5,041 bases of DNA, from assembly GCA_934646865.1 (NCBI GenBank), contig CAKUEU010000096.1, positions 1 through 5,041 on the forward strand, given 5' to 3'. The position numbers were made by a program, and so were the translations under genes. This stretch comes from an uncultured Collinsella sp. Its GTDB lineage: Bacteria > Actinomycetota > Coriobacteriia > Coriobacteriales > Coriobacteriaceae. Shown piece by piece: positions 1 to 5,041 of the stretch. The notes below the pieces were generated by a model. It made no database searches and was not told the DNA's origin. It saw nothing but the letters and a program-made list of their open reading frames with translations. Within the stretch, counting starts at the first letter, position 1; every line of letters starts with the position of its first letter.

Positions 1-684
1 GGCAACTGCAGCAACTGCCTCACGCAGTTCGAGGTCGAGGACGTGACCGACATGGCCCGTGTCGCCGTGCGCTACGTCGCCATGCGCCCCATGCGCTTTG
101 GCAAATCGCTCATTGCCGACGTGCTTCACGGCGGCAATACCGAGCGCATCCGCCAGATGCATCTGGACGAGGACCGCGGCTATGGTGAGCTGTCGAGTGA
201 ATCGGTCGGGCGCATTAAGGACATCATCGGTCAGTTGTGCGGCCGTGGCTATCTGGCCACCTCGCAGGGCCAATATCCGGTGGTCGGCCTGGGTCCGCGT
301 GCCGGCGAGGTCGAGGACGAGACCTTTGCCTTTACCGTTAAGCGTCGCGCGTCCAAGCGCAAGGCGTCGGCGCGCGCCCGTCGTGCGGTGGACTTACTGC
401 GCGAGGAGGCCGAGCTGGATCAGCGTCCGCGCGTGGGCGACGACGCCGAGCTGTTCGAGCGCCTGCGGGCACTCCGCAAGGAAATCTCGACCGAGCTCGA
501 GATGGCGCCGTACATGGTCTTTTCCGACAAGGCCCTGCGCGGTCTGTGCCGTCTGCGTCCACAGACGCGCGACGAGCTCATCCAGGTCAACGGCATCGGC
601 GAGAAAAAGGCCGAAAGCTTTGGCGAGCAGTTTATGGCGGCGATTGAAGAGTTTGAATCCGAGCACGCACGGGATGGAGCATAA
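1..684 (+). CDS. recQ: ATP-dependent DNA helicase RecQ, C-terminal part (5' truncated by window edge)
   Basis: RecQ is a 3'-5' superfamily 2 helicase acting in recombination and replication-fork repair. Only the last 227 residues are visible; the helicase core lies upstream of the window. Reading from base 1 in frame 1, the first residues are GNCSNC, the final cysteine pair of the RecQ zinc-binding cluster. Next comes an RQC winged-helix domain at about 43-300, with the family-typical run RFGKSLIADVLHGG and then an IGQLCGRGYL helix. A basic linker rich in Arg, Lys and Ala follows (about 330-400). The HRDC domain occupies about 440-660: LFERLRALRKE, then VFSDKALRGLCRLRP, then the VNGIGEKKAESFG helix-hairpin-like segment. 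The frame is open from base 1, so the internal ATG at 43 is not the start. The stop is TAA at 682-684. The next gene begins two bases later, so the two are probably cotranscribed. Domain order and motifs make the identification secure. Confidence 0.93.
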   Translation, partial: GNCSNCLTQFEVEDVTDMARVAVRYVAMRPMRFGKSLIADVLHGGNTERIRQMHLDEDRGYGELSSESVGRIKDIIGQLCGRGYLATSQGQYPVVGLGPRAGEVEDETFAFTVKRRASKRKASARARRAVDLLREEAELDQRPRVGDDAELFERLRALRKEISTELEMAPYMVFSDKALRGLCRLRPQTRDELIQVNGIGEKKAESFGEQFMAAIEEFESEHARDGA

Positions 685-686
685 CG

Positions 687-1451
687 ATGGCAACCGATAA
701 CAAAACTGAGCGTTCCGAGCGCGCTGACGTGCCCGCCGTGCCGCTGTACCAGCAGGTCATGGATGACCTGAAGGGCGAGATCGCGCGCGGCGTATATCCG
801 ACCGGTTCTCGCATTCCTTCCGAGATGGAGCTCGCGAAGTCCTACGGCGTGGGGCGCATCACCGTGCGCCGCGCCATCGAGGAGCTGTCGCGCGCGGGGT
901 ACCTTAACCGCCAGCAGGGGAGGGGCACCTTTGTATGCGCTCCCAAGCTCAAGCGCAAGATTGTCCAGAAAGGCGATGTTCAGAGCTTTACCGAGGGCTG
1001 TGCTGCCAACGATATGGTGGCGGGCGCGCGTCTGGTGTCACGCACGGTGGTCGCGGCGACGCGCGAGGACGCGGCGTTTTTTGGCGTGGAGCCCGGCTGC
1101 GAGCTTATCGTGGTAGAGCGCGTGCGTACGGCCGACGGCATCCCCGTCATGCTCGAGAACAACGCCTTTGTGCTGGTTGATCACCCGTATCTGCAGACGC
1201 TGGCCGACGAGGACCTTACCGACAACTCGATCTTTGCGCTCGTTGCCGAGCACTCGGGTCGTTCGCCGCTCAAGTCCGACCCCTGCACGGTGGAGATTGC
1301 GCTTGCCGATGCTCAGGCGGCCCCGCTGCTCGAGGTTCCGATTGGCGAGCCGCTCTTCTACATGGAGGCGTACTTTACCGATTTTGATGAGCGACCTCTG
1401 CTGCTCGGCCGTCAAAAGATCGTGGGCTCGCGCTACGTGTTCGACATCTAA
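687..1451 (+). CDS. GntR-family transcriptional regulator, HutC subfamily (winged helix-turn-helix plus UTRA domain)
   Basis: This is a 254-residue cytoplasmic DNA-binding regulator. Residues 19-83 form a classic GntR winged helix: PLYQQVMDDLKGEI, then GSRIPSEMELAKSYGVGRITVRRAIEEL, then the wing GYLNRQQGRGTFV. Residues from about 100 to 250 form a UTRA ligand domain; the segment VVERVRTADGIPVMLE and the ending PLLLGRQKIVGSRYVF are typical. UTRA domains of this subfamily usually bind sugar phosphates, amino sugars or related small molecules and release DNA on binding. The length is normal for the family. The ATG start at 687 has GGAG at 676-679 seven bases upstream, inside the end of recQ. Only two bases separate it from the recQ stop, so it probably depends on the recQ transcript. 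The next gene on the same strand is an FrlB-like deglycase behind repeated operator-like sites. I infer that this protein controls that gene, as FrlR, also a GntR protein, sits with frl genes in E. coli. The ligand cannot be read from sequence. Confidence 0.9.
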   Translation: MATDNKTERSERADVPAVPLYQQVMDDLKGEIARGVYPTGSRIPSEMELAKSYGVGRITVRRAIEELSRAGYLNRQQGRGTFVCAPKLKRKIVQKGDVQSFTEGCAANDMVAGARLVSRTVVAATREDAAFFGVEPGCELIVVERVRTADGIPVMLENNAFVLVDHPYLQTLADEDLTDNSIFALVAEHSGRSPLKSDPCTVEIALADAQAAPLLEVPIGEPLFYMEAYFTDFDERPLLLGRQKIVGSRYVFDI

Positions 1452-1480
1452 TGTTCATAGATAGAACAACATAGAACAAA
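1452..1480 (+). promoter_or_regulatory. Distal operator-like cluster of GAACA half-sites (putative GntR-regulator binding)
   Basis: Directly after the gntR stop codon, ATAGAACAAC at 1461-1470 is followed in tandem by ATAGAACAAA at 1471-1480, an exact 10-base period for the first nine bases. Just upstream, TGTTC at 1452-1456 and GAACA at 1464-1468 form a 5-bp inverted repeat across a 7-base spacer. The tandem pair is repeated near the transcription start (1523-1540), and together the copies look like a multi-site operator. The distal pair lies about 50-70 bases upstream of the predicted start. Assigning it to the neighbouring GntR protein is an inference from proximity. Confidence 0.55.
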
Positions 1481-1494
1481 TTTGCCGAAATGAC

Positions 1495-1523
1495 TTCACC
1501 TGCGCTAGTTTGCGTGGTATAAA
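1495..1523 (+). promoter_or_regulatory. Predicted sigma-70-type promoter of the FrlB-like deglycase gene
   Basis: The -35 candidate is TTCACC at 1495-1500 (four of six consensus bases). A 17-base spacer leads to the -10 candidate TATAAA at 1518-1523 (five of six). A TGG immediately before the -10 element gives an extended -10 (TGN). The A+T-rich -10 stands out from its G+C-rich surroundings. Transcription would start near 1530, leaving a leader of about 65 bases before the ATG at 1596. The proximal operator pair begins on the last base of the -10 element. Confidence 0.6.
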
Positions 1524-1540
1524 TAGGACAACATAGAACG
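1523..1540 (+). promoter_or_regulatory. Proximal operator-like tandem pair overlapping the predicted transcription start
   Basis: ATAGGACAAC at 1523-1532 followed by ATAGAACG at 1533-1540 matches the distal tandem pair (1461-1478) at 16 of 18 positions. The offset between pairs is 62 bases, close to six helical turns, and within each pair the half-sites are 10 bases apart, so all four sit on about the same DNA face. Because this pair covers the -10 edge and the predicted start, a protein bound here should repress transcription. The GntR protein encoded just upstream is the obvious candidate. Confidence 0.58.
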
Positions 1541-1595
1541 ACCGCAGGTACGAGCTGCCGTCGCTCAAGGCCGCCACACAGGGAGGAACATCAGC

Positions 1596-2564
1596 ATGAA
1601 CGCACATGATCTGGTCCAGGAAATCATCGAGCGCAAGGGTAAGATCGAGAACGTCTTTTGGATCGCCTGCGGCGGTTCGATGATCGACCTGATGCCTGCC
1701 AACGAGCTGCTCAAGCGCGAGGCCACCACGTTTGCCTCCACGGTCTACACCGCGCGTGAGTTCTGCCTGATGGCTCCCAAGAGCCTTGGCGAGAAGTCGC
1801 TCGTCATCGCCTGCAGCCACAGCGGCAACACGCAGGAGGTGGTCGACGGTTGCGAGATGGCGCTGGTCGCCGGCGCCGAGGTCGTCGCCATGACCGACTG
1901 CGAGGGCTCCAAGATCGACAACGGCAAGTGGACTACCTGGGTCTACCCCTGGGGCGAGGGCGTGTCGCAGGCCGAGGTGCCGCAGGGCATCGGCGCTCTG
2001 ATCGCCGCCGAGCTGCTCGACCAGCAGGAGGGCTACGAGGCGCTCGCCGACATGTACGCCGGCCTCAAGCAGATGGACGCGCTGCTGCCCGCTGCCCGCG
2101 AGAAGGTCAACGCCGAGTTGGGCGCCCGCTTTGCCGAGCTCTGCCAGCAGCACGAGTTCTTCTACATTCTGGGTTCCGGCCCCAACTTTAGCCAGACCTA
2201 CGCCATGGCCATCTGCTCGCTCATGGAGATGCAGTGGCAGCACTGCTGCTACATCCACTCCGGCGAGTACTTCCACGGCCCGTTCGAGGCCACCGAGCCC
2301 GGCGTGTTCTACTTTGTACAGCTTGGCGCCGGCGAGTGCCGTCCCATGGAAGAGCGTGCGCTTGCATTCCTCAACACGCACACCGACACGATCATGGTGC
2401 TCGACGCGCTCGAGTACGGCGTGGGTGAGGTGCCCGCCAGCGTGCGTTCGTTCCTGGAGCCGATCTTCTTCTACGCGATGAGCTGCGAGCTGCGCGCCGC
2501 CCGCGGCAAGGTCTTCGACCACAGCCCCGAGTACCGCCGCTACATGGGTGTCGAGCAGTACTAA
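1596..2564 (+). CDS. SIS-domain sugar-phosphate deglycase, fructoselysine-6-phosphate deglycase (FrlB/FraB)-like
   Basis: The 322-residue cytoplasmic protein has two SIS domains (about 20-150 and 185-320), the fold of the GlmS isomerase half. The first contains ACGGS at 24-28 and CSHSGNT at 73-79, the sugar-phosphate-binding loop. The second contains LME, with E211, and SGEYFHGPFE, with H227. These two residues are 16 apart, the same spacing as catalytic Glu488/His504 of GlmS and Glu214/His230 of FraB. From memory, E. coli FrlB shares the SGE-x-x-HGP-x-E block, the following EPGV, and a C-terminal DH-x-P-x-x-RRY-x-G ending; here it is DHSPEYRRYMG. FrlB cleaves fructoselysine 6-phosphate to lysine and glucose 6-phosphate; FraB does the same for fructose-asparagine. 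The exact substrate here is uncertain, and glucoselysine-6-phosphate or another aminosugar phosphate remains possible. GGGAGGA at 1581-1587 lies eight bases before the ATG. No kinase or transporter gene adjoins it, and a terminator follows. Confidence 0.78.
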   Translation: MNAHDLVQEIIERKGKIENVFWIACGGSMIDLMPANELLKREATTFASTVYTAREFCLMAPKSLGEKSLVIACSHSGNTQEVVDGCEMALVAGAEVVAMTDCEGSKIDNGKWTTWVYPWGEGVSQAEVPQGIGALIAAELLDQQEGYEALADMYAGLKQMDALLPAAREKVNAELGARFAELCQQHEFFYILGSGPNFSQTYAMAICSLMEMQWQHCCYIHSGEYFHGPFEATEPGVFYFVQLGAGECRPMEERALAFLNTHTDTIMVLDALEYGVGEVPASVRSFLEPIFFYAMSCELRAARGKVFDHSPEYRRYMGVEQY

Positions 2565-2589
2565 GTTACGGGGAAAGCGATCTTTCACG

Positions 2590-2621
2590 ACGGGGCCTTC
2601 GCCAAGCGCAGGCCCCGTTTT
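2590..2621 (+). terminator. Rho-independent terminator of the deglycase gene
   Basis: The 9-bp arms ACGGGGCCT (2590-2598) and AGGCCCCGT (2610-2618) enclose an 11-base loop and are followed by TTTT (2618-2621). Inside the loop CGC and GCG can add three pairs. The hairpin starts 26 bases after the stop codon. There is no T-run on the other side, so it should act only on the + strand. Confidence 0.85.
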
Positions 2622-2654
2622 GCGTTGCGGAGCCCCTTTCAGTTTGTCAGAAAA

Positions 2655-2838
2655 CGAAGGTGAATACTTTTCCCGAGAAGTGAACGACCTATTTTGGACC
2701 CCCGAAGCATCTACACTTTTCGGCGCTAAAACCGCAGGAAATCTTCGACGAAACCGCAGGAAACAGCGCCTCAAAAGTGTCGATGCTCCGGGGGTCCGAT
2801 TTAACTCGTTCACTTCTCGGGAAAAGTATTCACCTTCG
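2655..2838. repeat. Long imperfect inverted repeat (about 73-bp arms, 37-base loop); MITE-like or structured intergenic element
   Basis: The left arm is 2655-2727 and the right arm 2765-2838. Aligned as inverted copies, they agree at about 65 of 74 positions. The outer 33 bases are identical, from CGAAGGTGAATAC inward to GAAGTGAACGA. An 8-base block (2688-2695 against 2798-2805) is largely different. Then GGACCCCCG, AGCATC, ACACTTTT and GGCGCT match again, with single mismatches and one 1-base gap between them. The element lies in the gap between convergent genes, separated from both by terminators. No target-site duplication is visible in the flanks, and no transposase is present. Each outer arm also contains a small internal palindrome, CTTTTC-CC-GAGAAG at 2667-2680. 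I do not recognise a named family. Frames open through it on both strands reflect its symmetry rather than coding. Confidence 0.9.
2729..2763 (+). repeat. Direct repeat of AAACCGCAGGAAA within the loop of the inverted repeat
   Basis: The 13-mer AAACCGCAGGAAA occurs at 2729-2741 and exactly again at 2751-2763, with a period of 22 bases. The two copies make up most of the 37-base loop between the arms of the long inverted repeat, so they are probably part of the same element. Two copies with a 9-base spacer are too few and too close for a CRISPR array. Confidence 0.75.
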
Positions 2839-2862
2839 ATTCGCAAGGGAGCTGCGTGAGCC

Positions 2863-2903
2863 AAAAAAGCGGGCCGCGCCGGGGTTTCCGGCGCGGCCCG
2901 CTT
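2863..2903 (-). terminator. Rho-independent terminator of the L-2-hydroxyacid dehydrogenase gene
   Basis: The arms 2867-2882 and 2888-2903 are perfectly complementary over 16 bp (AAGCGGGCCGCGCCGG and its complement) around a 5-base loop. Read on the minus strand, the stem runs into six T residues (AAAAAA at 2863-2868 on the + strand). It lies about 41 bases beyond the dehydrogenase stop codon. On the + strand no T-run follows, so it is directional. Confidence 0.93.
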
Positions 2904-2944
2904 AGTATCGCGCTTAGATTCGCAGGGTTGCGGCAGCCAACGGC

Positions 2945-3922
2945 CTATTTGGCGTCGTAGGCCTCGGCGTCCCACCAGTCGAGCTGGGCGATGTTGTCGC
3001 GGATGTGCTGGCAGCTCTTGTGGAAGCCCTCGAGCTCGTGCTCGGACAGGTCGAGCGTGTAGACCTCCTCGACGCCCTCGGCGCCGATCACGCACGGCAG
3101 GGAGGTGAAGATGCCTTCCTCGCCATACTGGCCGGTCATAAGCGTGGAGGCGGAAAGCACGGCGTGCTCGTTGTGCAGCACGGCAGCGCAGACGCGCGCG
3201 GCGGAGTTGGCGACGGCGTACTCGGTGCACTGCTTGCCCTGGTAGGTCACATAGCCGCCCTTGCGCGCGAGCTCCTCGACCTCCATGTGGTCGAAGGCAT
3301 ACTTGTCGGGGTTCTCGGCCTGAAGCTCGGTCAGGCTCTTGCCGGCGATGGTCGCGGCCTTAAAGGCGGCCAGCTGGCTAAAGCCGTGCTCGCCGATCAT
3401 GTAGGCGTCGATGGACTTGGGGCTCACGCCGACCTTCTTGGAGATCTCGGTGCGCAGGCGGGCGGAATCCAGGCCGCAGCCCGAGCCGATGATCTTCTTG
3501 GGATCGTAGCCGGTCAGGTGCCACAGCTCGGTGCACACGACGTCGCAGGGGTTGGAAATGCTCACGAAGATGCCGTCGAAGCCGGCATCGACGATGCGCT
3601 TGGCAAAGGTGCGGGCGGCATCGGTGGTAAAGAACAGCTCGCCGTCGCGGTTGCCGGCGGCCAGCGCGACCTTGCCGGCGGCGTTGACGATGACGTCGCA
3701 GCAGGCCAGCTCCTCGTAGTGGTCGTAGCAGTTGACGATCTTGGTGTTATACGGGACAAACGAAAGGGAGTCGCGCAGGTCCTGGACCTCGGACGTCACC
3801 TTGGCCTCGTTGATATCGCACAGGTACAGCTCATCGGCAATGCCCTGCATAAGCAGGCTGTTGGCGACATGTGCTCCTACGTGGCCCTGGCCGACCACAC
3901 CGATCTTACGCGTCTGGTACAT
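2945..3922 (-). CDS. NAD-dependent L-lactate / L-2-hydroxyacid dehydrogenase (LDH / L-2-hydroxyisocaproate dehydrogenase family)
   Basis: The 325-residue cytoplasmic enzyme reduces a 2-keto acid with NADH, in fermentation regenerating NAD+. Residues 8-16 hold the Rossmann GxGxxG (GQGHVG) and D36 ends the second strand, fitting NAD(H) preference. The catalytic set is complete: D152 and R155 in LDSAR, and H179 in GEHG; the Asp-His spacing of 27 equals that of D168/H195 in classical LDH. The active-site loop reads AGKVALAAGNR. Its last residue, R92, aligns with LDH Arg109, but the residue aligned with the LDH Gln102 / MDH Arg102 discriminator is A86. From memory, the C-terminal half resembles L-2-hydroxyisocaproate dehydrogenase (the EE-x-ARKGG stretch and the I-G-x-x-GV segment). 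Physiological substrate is therefore open: lactate/pyruvate or a bulkier 2-keto acid. The start at 3922 is chosen because GAAAGGA lies seven bases upstream; an in-frame ATG at 3961 overlaps the predicted -10 element. Confidence 0.88.
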   Translation of the reverse strand: MYQTRKIGVVGQGHVGAHVANSLLMQGIADELYLCDINEAKVTSEVQDLRDSLSFVPYNTKIVNCYDHYEELACCDVIVNAAGKVALAAGNRDGELFFTTDAARTFAKRIVDAGFDGIFVSISNPCDVVCTELWHLTGYDPKKIIGSGCGLDSARLRTEISKKVGVSPKSIDAYMIGEHGFSQLAAFKAATIAGKSLTELQAENPDKYAFDHMEVEELARKGGYVTYQGKQCTEYAVANSAARVCAAVLHNEHAVLSASTLMTGQYGEEGIFTSLPCVIGAEGVEEVYTLDLSEHELEGFHKSCQHIRDNIAQLDWWDAEAYDAK

Positions 3923-3929
3923 ATGAGTA

Positions 3930-3936
3930 TCCTTTC
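3930..3936 (-). promoter_or_regulatory. Ribosome binding site deciding the dehydrogenase start
   Basis: On the minus strand GAAAGGA lies seven bases before the ATG at 3922, whose product begins MYQTRKIGVVG, the normal N-terminus for this family. The upstream in-frame ATG at 3961 would add 13 residues (MFQREKLGRKDTH) that are not part of the Rossmann fold. Confidence 0.75.
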
Positions 3937-3959
3937 GGCCGAGTTTTTCGCGTTGAAAC

Positions 3960-3977
3960 ATTGTAGCGTCCTGCTAC
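3960..3977 (-). promoter_or_regulatory. Candidate -10 element of the dehydrogenase gene with an overlapping palindrome
   Basis: On the minus strand TACAAT (3965 to 3960) matches five of six bases of the -10 consensus, placing a start near 3953 and a leader of about 30 bases. No good -35 hexamer is seen at the proper distance. GTAGC at 3963-3967 and GCTAC at 3973-3977 form a 5-bp inverted repeat across five bases that overlaps the -10 element, so it could be an operator that recruits or blocks. It does not match the Rex operator pattern (TTGTGAA-N4-TTCACAA). Confidence 0.4.
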
Positions 3978-4133
3978 CACTTCGCTAGGCTAAAGTGCCT
4001 TAGATTTTTGGGACATGCCTTAATCTCTACTTTTGGGGCGTTTTGGGCCGCTGGCGGCATCGCGGGGCGATGTGCTCGCGCGAATGGGGCCGCTCGTTGT
4101 ACCATAGCTGCAACTGACTCGTAAGGAGCATCC

Positions 4134-5041
4134 ATGCCCATTCGCATTCCCGACGCCCTCCCTGCCGCCGCGCAGCTCGAGAGCGAGAACATCTTTGTCA
4201 TGACCGAGTACCGCGCGCTGCATCAGGACATCCGCCCGCTGCGCGTGCTCATCCTCAACCTCATGCCCACCAAGATCGCCACCGAGACGCAGATCATGCG
4301 CAAGCTCTCCAACACGCCGCTGCAGGTGGAGGTGGACCTGCTGCGCACCAAGACGCACGAGGCCACGCACGTGAGCGCCGGCCACCTGGAGACGTTCTAT
4401 CGCACGTTCGACGACATCCGCGACATCCACTACGACGGCCTGATCATCACGGGCGCGCCGGTGGAGCAGATGCCGTTTGAGGAAGTCGACTACTGGCCCG
4501 AGCTCTGCCAGATCATGGACTGGTCCACCACGCACGTGCACTCCACGCTGCACATTTGCTGGGGCGCGCAGGCGGGCCTGTATCACCATTACGGTATTCA
4601 GAAGTACGATTTGCCGGCTAAGGCGAGCGGCGTGTTTGAGCATCATCTGGTGAAGCCGCAGAGCCCGCTGGTGCGCGGTTTCGATGACCGCTTCTATGCC
4701 GTGCACTCGCGCAACACCGACGTGCGCCGCGAGGACGTGGAGGCCGAGCCGCAGCTCGAGGTCGTGGCCGTGTCCGACGAGGTGGGCCTGTACATCGTCA
4801 AGTCGACCGACAGCCGCCGCTTCTTTGTCTTTGGCCATCCCGAGTACGACACCGACACGCTGCGCCTGGAGTACGAGCGCGACGTGAAGCGCGGGCTCAA
4901 CCCGGAGGTGCCGGCGCATTACTTCCCGGGCGACGACCCCACGGCCGAGCCGCGCAACGTCTGGCGCAGCCAGGCCCAGCTGTTCTACACCAACTGGCTC
5001 AACTACTACGTCTACCAGACCACGCCCTACGACCTGGCCCG
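4134..5041 (+). CDS. metA: Homoserine O-acetyltransferase, MetA family (3' end cut by window edge)
   Basis: This enzyme acylates the hydroxyl of L-homoserine, the first committed step of methionine synthesis. Visible are 302 residues; E. coli MetA has 309, so only a short tail is missing. It opens [11 protein letters not shown], like E. coli MetA, and runs through [28 protein letters not shown] and [15 protein letters not shown]. The catalytic residues fall exactly at the family positions: C142 in [10 protein letters not shown]235 and E237 in GHPEYD. Residue 111 is Glu (GAPVEQM), where E. coli has Gly (GAPLGLV). In this family Glu111 excludes succinyl-CoA and marks acetyl-CoA users such as the Bacillus cereus enzyme. 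The predicted product is therefore O-acetylhomoserine, despite the common succinyltransferase label. AAGGAG at 4123-4128 lies five bases before the ATG. The gene is divergent from the dehydrogenase. I see no SAM-I riboswitch core in the leader. Confidence 0.95.
   Translation, partial: MPIRIPDALPAAAQLESENIFVMTEYRALHQDIRPLRVLILNLMPTKIATETQIMRKLSNTPLQVEVDLLRTKTHEATHVSAGHLETFYRTFDDIRDIHYDGLIITGAPVEQMPFEEVDYWPELCQIMDWSTTHVHSTLHICWGAQAGLYHHYGIQKYDLPAKASGVFEHHLVKPQSPLVRGFDDRFYAVHSRNTDVRREDVEAEPQLEVVAVSDEVGLYIVKSTDSRRFFVFGHPEYDTDTLRLEYERDVKRGLNPEVPAHYFPGDDPTAEPRNVWRSQAQLFYTNWLNYYVYQTTPYDLA

Noticed and set aside
1498..1549. Inverted 7-mers ACCTGCG (1498-1504) and CGCAGGT (1543-1549) around the deglycase promoter
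   Set aside because: Arms are short and 38 bases apart, with one overlapping the -35 element; chance is a sufficient explanation without comparative support.
2729..2763. Minimal CRISPR-like repeat pair
   Set aside because: There are only two 13-base copies with a 9-base spacer, inside a larger inverted repeat and with no cas genes.
2548..2859. A 103-codon + strand open frame through the inverted repeat, with mirrored peptide ends
   Set aside because: It starts inside the deglycase, runs through its terminator and has no ribosome binding site. The mirrored peptide simply reflects the inverted repeat.
1455..3230. A 591-codon open frame on the minus strand across the deglycase gene and the inverted repeat
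   Set aside because: It is antisense to the well-supported deglycase and overlaps the dehydrogenase end in another frame. Its composition (Arg/Ala/Leu/Val/His-rich) is that of a high-G+C shadow frame, with no recognisable domain.
3005..3988. A 327-codon + strand open frame antisense to the dehydrogenase
   Set aside because: It is a repetitive Gly/Ala/Leu/Val translation typical of the complement of a high-G+C gene; the minus-strand gene has complete catalytic motifs.
3984..4009. CTAGGC-TAAAGT-GCCTTAG followed by ATTTTT, resembling a weak terminator
   Set aside because: The stem is short and needs a bulge, and no + strand gene ends upstream, so a terminator role has no context.
3923..4133. 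Possible SAM-responsive riboswitch in the metA leader
   Set aside because: No SAM-I core motifs or multi-stem arrangement were seen, and the close upstream sequence contains only short repeats.
4020..4919. A 299-codon minus strand open frame antisense to metA
   Set aside because: It is the complement of metA, whose catalytic residues all lie in register on the + strand; no domain is recognisable in the antisense frame.

Overview
The window looks like a chromosomal piece of a high-G+C anaerobic gut actinomycete, most likely a coriobacterium of the Collinsella type. This rests on codon style, strong AGGAGG-type ribosome binding sites and the gene set; it is an inference, because no rRNA or other phylogenetic marker is present. 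Nothing in it looks like a prophage, insertion sequence or CRISPR array.

Layout. (1) Positions 1-684 (+) are the C-terminal third of the DNA helicase RecQ: end of the zinc cluster, RQC winged helix and HRDC domain. Two bases later comes a GntR/HutC-family repressor with a UTRA ligand domain (687-1451, +), apparently translated from the same mRNA. (2) A 144-base intergenic region holds a good sigma-70-type promoter and a cluster of 10-bp-phased ATAGAACA half-sites, probably the operator of that regulator. (3) Positions 1596-2564 (+) are a two-domain SIS protein of the fructoselysine-6-phosphate deglycase (FrlB/FraB) type with an intact catalytic Glu/His pair. A rho-independent terminator follows, so it appears to be a single-gene transcription unit. 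(4) The 380-base gap 2565-2944 between convergent genes holds this terminator, a striking 184-bp imperfect inverted repeat (about 73-bp arms, 37-base loop) and a 16-bp perfect-stem terminator for the gene on the other strand. (5) Positions 2945-3922 (-) are an NAD-dependent L-2-hydroxyacid dehydrogenase of the lactate/hydroxyisocaproate dehydrogenase family. (6) A 211-base divergent region leads to metA (4134 to the window end, +), a homoserine O-acyltransferase whose Glu111 predicts acetyl-CoA use. It is cut by the window edge only a few residues before its expected end.

How the genes relate. The GntR regulator, the operator cluster and the FrlB-like deglycase form a plausible substrate-responsive module for an Amadori compound (fructosamine phosphate) or a related amino sugar phosphate. 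The kinase and transporter such a pathway needs are not in the window. RecQ, the dehydrogenase and MetA are housekeeping or central-metabolism neighbours with no obvious functional link. The most unusual items are the long inverted-repeat element, the helically phased operator array and the atypical substrate-specificity residue in the dehydrogenase.
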